Below, one piece after another: positions 59,125 to 64,000 of a stretch of DNA of 64,000 nucleotides. The translations under genes were made by a program, and so were the position numbers. Below the pieces are notes generated by a model. That model saw nothing but the letters and a program-made list of their open reading frames with translations. It searched no databases and was not told where the DNA came from. The stretch comes from Bidens hawaiensis (taxonomy: Eukaryota; Streptophyta; Magnoliopsida; Asterales; Asteraceae), in contig JAIQDT010000107.1 in the NCBI GenBank assembly GCA_021521415.1, forward strand, positions 3,100,001 through 3,164,000, read 5' to 3'. Position 1 is the stretch's first letter; the number at the start of each line of letters is the position of its first letter.

Positions 59125-61707
59125 TTAAAATCTGGGGACCCAAGACCTACTGGTCTTGGGTCGGTTAAATCTGTTGACCGGCATCCTGTACTTTGGTTGC
59201 CCAAAGTCAGTTTGAGGATGATTTCTGTAAGTTCTGAAAGGAAACCTTTTCAAGGATTGACTATGAGGCCATCCAAACCTTAGTGAATTAACTGAATTAT
59301 AATTGTTGGTTTGGTAGTTAACTGGAGAAAAATGAGACCGATTTCTTTGAAATCTTGGATTAGTCAAATATCTGAAATTTGATGAGTTCGCAATCTTACC
59401 CGTATGATAATTAAAATTCCTTTTATTCTCAGTTTTTGAAGGCCTCATACCTCTAAATATTCTCTGGTTTAGAGGACAATCAGCAATAAGGTGTCCTATT
59501 TGATTGCATCTGAAACAACTTCTGTGTACAACTTTAGTTTCAACAGTTGTTGCAGATGTCGAGGTTGCATTACTACCCGTTTGTCTAACATATGGTGGGA
59601 CGAATGGGTTTAGGGAAGAATTCTCTTCATCGAGCTTATATTCCTCCCCACGTTTTAGTAACACTACCTCTTCTTTTATCTCACCCGATTCGGACGATTT
59701 GTCCGAATTTGATGAGACAGAGCTAGGAACAGAAATCTCAACATTAGAAATTTGCTTACTCGTTTCGCTCTTATTAACTTCAGGTTCTTTAGTCGAAATT
59801 TTGACTGGAACTGTCTGACTAATCTCAACATCAGCATATTTCTGATTACTAGGATTATAGGTATAGTTATTGTTATACGGTGGTGGAACTTCAGAAAACC
59901 CAATTCCCCTTTGTTAATCGGGGAACGTTGAACACTTATGATGTGATCTAGCATAGCTGATGAATTTCTAAATTGTTCAATTTTTCTGTTTAGTTCCACC
60001 ACTTTTACCTGGTAATCAGCTATCTGTTTATCTCTTTCAGCAATTAGTTTGGTTTTTTCTTCTAACACTTCATAACTAAGATCAATTACTTGTATTTTAT
60101 CAGCTAGACTGGCTTTAAGACTTCTGATATCCTTTTCACTAGCTTTTATTTTTACCGAGTAACTATTTTCTCTAGTTTTAGTATAGTGATGATCTTCTTT
60201 TAACATTTTAAATTGTGCGTCCAAACAAACAAACTGATCAGTTATTGTTTTCAATTGTTCAGATAGATTTTCACATTATGTACAGTGAAGTTCAGAACTT
60301 ACCTCAGAGAGCTGATCGTTCACTTCTGCCATATATGCTTGATTTTCTCCCGTCTCCCTCTCACTTCCTCCAGTTTCGATGTTTACCAAATTAGCTTGTT
60401 CGAACACTTCCTTAACTTGTATATTCCAATTGTATCCACCATTCTGTCTAGATACCATAGCCCTATTCTCACTACCACCCCCATTCTGTTGTGCAGGCCT
60501 ATTCTGACTTCGTTCGACTCTCTCATTTGTACATTCCTTAGCAAAGTGACCATTCTGTTGACAGTTGTAACATCGAACCTTTGATTTATCAAACCCTGGT
60601 CTTTCTCCAACGAACTTTCTACCTGTTTTCTTCATGAATCTCTTTACCCTTCTTACTATCATAGCCATTTGCCGCTGCAGATCCATCTCTTCCAAATCAT
60701 CAGCATCGATCTGATCATAGTCTTCATCCAACGTTGCAGGGTAAACTATTTTACCTTTGATGTATTTCTCATAAGATGCAATGAAGGATGCATAGAAAGC
60801 AAACTGCTTTTCAGCTGATTTAACACTCATGGGCATCTGAGAGTAGTTGTAGCTCGGAACATTTGACGAGAAATTACCAGTTGTGGCTTGAGGTTTTGAA
60901 GGATTACTACCTCCAGCTACGAAACATATGTCGCCATCCATATTGAGAGTCACATGACCATCTCGAGTTGAGTTTGAGTTTGACTCTCCCTTTGTGTAGT
61001 AGGCAGTGGATTCTGATTTTGAACTTGAACTTGGAGTGACTTTCGCACCATACATTCCCGGATCCTGAACCTGATCAGTTGGTGTCTCCTTCCGAACCAT
61101 GTTAAGTTCAAAATTTCGTAACTTATTGCCTGCTGTTTCCAAATCAATATTGGCAAAGTCTTTATCCTCTCTCATCAAAACCGTGTACATTTCCCATTTC
61201 GGTGGAAGAGCATCAAGAAGTTTCTCTACTATTGTCAAGTGATTCATTTTTCAAATATTTGAATACAGAGAATTGGGTTTTTAGTAGCTTTGTCTTGGAA
61301 GCACGTATCCCCACATTACCTTCATATCTATTTTCTAGTGCTTCCCATAGCTCTCTAGCGGTTTTGTACTTCTTGAAGGTATGAAGAATCTCTTGTGGAA
61401 GAGCCATTGTTATTGCTGCATGAGCTTTACTTTCTGCCTCATACATTTTCTTTTCCTCCTCTTCCATCTTACTGTACTTCTTAATTTGATCACGACCTTC
61501 AAACAAGGATGTTGGTGGAATGTATCCATCTTGAATGCAAACCCACATCTTAGCATCTTGATAATTCACATACTGTTCAAACCGATCTTTCCATGCAACG
61601 AAATCGGTACCCTTAAGCATTTTTGGAGCTTTAGTTGCTGAACCGGCTTCAACCTCCATTTTTACCAGTTCTGAAATGTTTATCGAAGTCATAATTGAAA
61701 GAAACAC
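59125..61707 (-). pseudogene. gag of copia F
   Basis: It starts MFLSIMTSINISELVKMEVE; an internal ATG (MTSINISEL) is an alternative start. The UBN2-like core (GTDFVAWKDRFEQYVNYQDA, TARELWEALENRYEGN) shifts frame near 61240. Then come MNHLTIVEKLLDALPPKWEM, the first knuckle CYNCQQNGHFAKEC (about 60560), a stop at 60276, a coiled coil (60254-59960; EEKTKLIAERDKQIADYQVK), a stop near 59915, and a second knuckle CFRCNQIGHLIADC (about 59510). The last codons are RSWVPRF then TAA. Confidence 0.8.
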
Positions 61708-61749
61708 GACTTGAAATACAAAGAAAGTATTTAATTTTTTTTTTTGAAC

Positions 61750-61965
61750 AGTGATCAGATGGCGAAATTGTGCTTAACTTCGCTTGAGCTTAACTTCGCT
61801 TGCTTAACTTTGCTGCTTCCGCCTATCTTCGCTTGACTTTAACTTCCCTTGGAATATAACTTCGCTTAACAACTTAACTTTGCTGTTGACAACTTCGCCT
61901 TCTCTATAACTTCGCTTAAACCTTATAAGTTCTCTTAAACCCTACAAACGATGACGGCAACTTCG
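61750..61965 (-). repeat. AACTTCGC motif array in the gag leader of copia F
   Basis: On the plus strand AACTTCGC occurs at least six times, with variants AACTTTGC, ATCTTCGC and AACTTCCC, in about 210 bases. The same motif forms the LTR inverted repeats and appears three times just before the accessory ORF (54468-54516). Confidence 0.7.
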
Positions 61966-62165
61966 CCTGATGAACACAAGGTTTTTGCAGGTTTTAATTT
62001 GACGAATTGCGAGGTATGCGAAGGTGTAATGGGTTATTTTTGATGGTGGGAGATGGGTAAGACACAAAAACTAGGTATTTCAACGTAAACTCGTTCCGCT
62101 AATAGTCGAACGAAACGATCTTAACACCCGTGTGATAATCCCGAACCACACAATCATGAGCAAAA

Positions 62166-62177
62166 GCTCTGATACCA
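62166..62177 (-). other. Copia F primer binding site (tRNA-iMet)
   Basis: The minus strand reads TGGTATCAGAGC, two bases from the 5' LTR. Confidence 0.9.
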
Positions 62178-62179
62178 AT

Positions 62180-62593
62180 TGTAGTTTCCCAGCCAGATCT
62201 ACACAGGAATATCGCGTAACACGAGGATGTGGAATCCCCACGTAATACGATACGAGCGTAAGATATATAATACGTTGAGACGATACACAAACACACGTTA
62301 CAATACTAATAAACACGTTTGTATTGCAACACTTCAACACGTGACCTCAATATCACTTACACGTTCTGCCCAAAAAAACTCTTTTCTAAACAAACCGAAG
62401 TTAGGCATATATAGGCCTCGACAACTTCGCCTAACAGACTAGGCGAAGTTGTCTTAACTTCGCTTGTCTACAAGTTCGCTTACATCAGGCGAACTTGTGT
62501 GACACCATATCTAAAACCAAAAAAACCAATCTAACACGATTACAGACACATACAAAACACTAGATACTGAACTACTGACATTATGCACAAACA
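62180..62593 (-). repeat. Copia F 5' LTR
   Basis: The plus strand runs TGTAGTTTCCCAGCC to GCACAAACA. The minus-sense TATA box is near 62405-62414. Confidence 0.9.
62421..62498 (-). promoter_or_regulatory. Two long inverted repeats upstream of the F LTR TATA box
   Basis: ACAACTTCGCCTA (62421-62433) pairs with TAGGCGAAGTTGT (62440-62452), 13 bp perfect. ACAAGTTCGC (62470-62479) pairs with GCGAACTTGT (62489-62498), 10 bp perfect. The left LTR carries the same two near 51277-51354. Confidence 0.7.
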
Positions 62594-64000
62594 CCTAAAG
62601 GGACGTCATGCGGACGAGATAGATTGAGGGAACAACATATTTTGGATGCATTTTGTGGAGAGGGGTCGCCGATCGCTGTTGGGTTACTAAAGGCTACTAC
62701 TGCGATGGTTAATTTATGTTTGGAGGGGAGATGCCCAAGGGTTTTGGCAGAGTTCATTGCGTCGGCTCCTCTCACACCGTTGCTCAAACCGGACAATGGG
62801 ATTAGACCCATTACCGTAGGTGCCATTTGGAGAAGATTGATCTCTAAGGTGGCTTTGAGGGGTGTTGGGAAAGACATTACTAAATACCTGTGCGACTTTC
62901 AGTTTGGGGTGGGAGTCCCTAGTGGTGCAGAGGCCGTTCTTCATAGCGCGAACATGTTTTTAAGTAAGTTCCATTCTGATGGGTCATTGGCTATGCTTAC
63001 TATTGATTTTTGTAATTCCTTCAACATGGTGGATAGGACTGACCTTCTGAATGAGGTTCGGGCCCGATGCCCATCAATTTCCTTATGGGTGAACTTTTTA
63101 TATGGGCACCCGGCCAGACTATATGTGGGGGATGGCCATATTTGGTCCACCACTGGGTTCAGCAGGGGGACCCTTTGGGACCTCTTCTTTGCGCCTTAGT
63201 TCTGTACCCACTTATTCATCTAGTCAAGAGTTCCTGTAAGCTTCTCTTTCATGCTTGGTACCTAGATGATGGTACAATTATTCGGGACTCTAAAGAGGTT
63301 GCCAAAGCTTTAGATATTATCAGGTCGAAGGGTCCCCGCCTAGGCCTTGAACTTAATATTAAGAAAACCGAAGTATTTTGGCCGTCGTGCAATGGGGTTA
63401 ACGTGTAGGATGGGGTGTTTCCCTGTGAGATTGGAAGACCGGTGCTAGGTGTGAAACTCCTCGGGGGAGCCGATAGCCGGGATGTCGGGTTCATCAGTGA
63501 ACTTGCTATGAAAAGGGCTTCGCGAGCTGTGGAGTTGATGAGCTATCTCCCGCATTTGCGGGACCCTCAATGCGAGTTGGAAAGCTATTGTTTGGTCTCA
63601 GAACATGCCAACCCTCAATGCGTGTTGGAAGCAGTTTCTGTGTTTGACAATGGCCTTCGGGGGGCGATTGAGGACATCGTGGTTTGTGGTGGTCCCTTCT
63701 TTGGAGATTTTCAATGGAGGTTGGCATCACTTCCGACTCGTTTTGGAGGTTTGGGTTTATGTTCAGCTTCAGACGTTTCTACTTATATGTTTATGGCCTC
63801 GAGGGCGCAATCTTGGGAATTGTAAGACCACATTCTTCAAGGTTGTGGTATTGATGGGTTTGACTCCGATTATGGGAGTGCGATAGATCGGTTGCACATT
63901 TCACTTCCCGATTTTGACATTAGCGGTTTCTCTAATAAAAACACCGCCCCCCTAAAGCCCAACATGCTTTGGCGAGTGCCCTTTATAGTGGAATCATCAA
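62594..64000 (+). pseudogene. Gene G, 3' part: reverse transcriptase domain, runs off the window
   Basis: It continues from the CCTAA duplication as KGTSCGRDRLREQHILDAF. RT landmarks are LTPLLKPDNGIRPITVG, AMLTIDFCNSFNMVDR (motif A region), QQGDPLGPLLCALVL after a frameshift near 63160, and AWYLDDGTII (catalytic YLDD) near 63260. A TAG at 63406 and a TAA at about 63822 interrupt the later region (GVKLLGGADSRD, VVCGGPFFGDFQWRLASLPT, FGGLGLCSASDVS). The C-terminus lies beyond 64000, so any endonuclease domain cannot be seen. This copy is a pseudogene: insertion, frameshift and stops. Confidence 0.75.

Larger units (their letters stand above)
51036..62593 (-). mobile_element. Ty1/copia element F with accessory ORF, inserted in gene G
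   Basis: The element spans 11,558 bp. Two 414 bp LTRs are flanked by CCTAA (51031-51035, 62594-62598). In minus order: 5' LTR, primer site, motif-array leader, gag, pol, noncoding block, accessory ORF, polypurine tract, 3' LTR. Every ORF carries at least one break. I count about 14 differences between the LTRs (near 3.4 percent), so it is older than the Tekay insertion. It is SIRE/Maximus-like in having a post-pol ORF, though the LTRs are short for that group. Confidence 0.9.

Overview
The window is repeat-dense, AT-rich plant nuclear DNA. I see no ordinary host gene, no rRNA gene and no CRISPR array. Nearly all of it is LTR retrotransposon sequence, nested up to three deep. Ty1/copia elements carry an extra ORF downstream of pol, of a type I recall from daisy-family (Asteraceae) genomes. 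A Tekay-type chromovirus has 3.3 kb LTRs. A distinctive finger-plus-reverse-transcriptase gene (G) is also of a type I associate with Asteraceae. I therefore infer a eudicot, probably Asteraceae; no sequence search was possible.

Layout. 1-6721: 3' half of a plus-strand copia element (A), with a conserved post-pol noncoding block, motif arrays, a decayed accessory ORF and a 3' LTR. 6722-8346: unassigned AT-rich DNA. 8347-10690: a lone Ty3/gypsy LTR (H, minus). 11015-29397: a three-level nest. A gypsy LTR (C, related to H) is broken by copia remnant B, and B is broken by an apparently intact Tekay element (12436-25060, minus; TSD CTCTA). The Tekay polyprotein is uninterrupted, and there is a second intact ORF in its leader. 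29398 to about 31870: an Athila-like 3' end with its LTR start. 31870-33878: AT-rich filler with a 48 bp duplication. 33879 to about 49310: copia element E (plus), whose gag is split by gypsy element D (35279-40719, TSD ACAAT). 49909-51035 plus 62594-64000: gene G, split by copia element F (51036-62593, minus, TSD CCTAA).

How the parts relate. A, B, E and F are one copia lineage. All start their LTRs with TGTT, and E and F share the LTR end CCTACA. They have gag with two zinc knuckles flanking a coiled coil, then PR-INT-RT-RNase H, a noncoding block of 1-1.6 kb, the accessory ORF, and the 3' LTR. Two patterns recur and are not explained by standard annotation. First, a stem-loop module sits just after pol, with compensating changes between copies. 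Second, each copy carries its own short, mostly TTCG-cored motif, repeated as inverted pairs in the LTR upstream of or around the TATA box, again in the gag leader, and again ahead of the accessory ORF.

Relative ages, judged by eye: the Tekay LTR pair differs at about 20 of 3273 positions (youngest), and the F LTR pair at about 14 of 414. Apart from the Tekay ORFs, every coding region carries stops or frameshifts or is interrupted.
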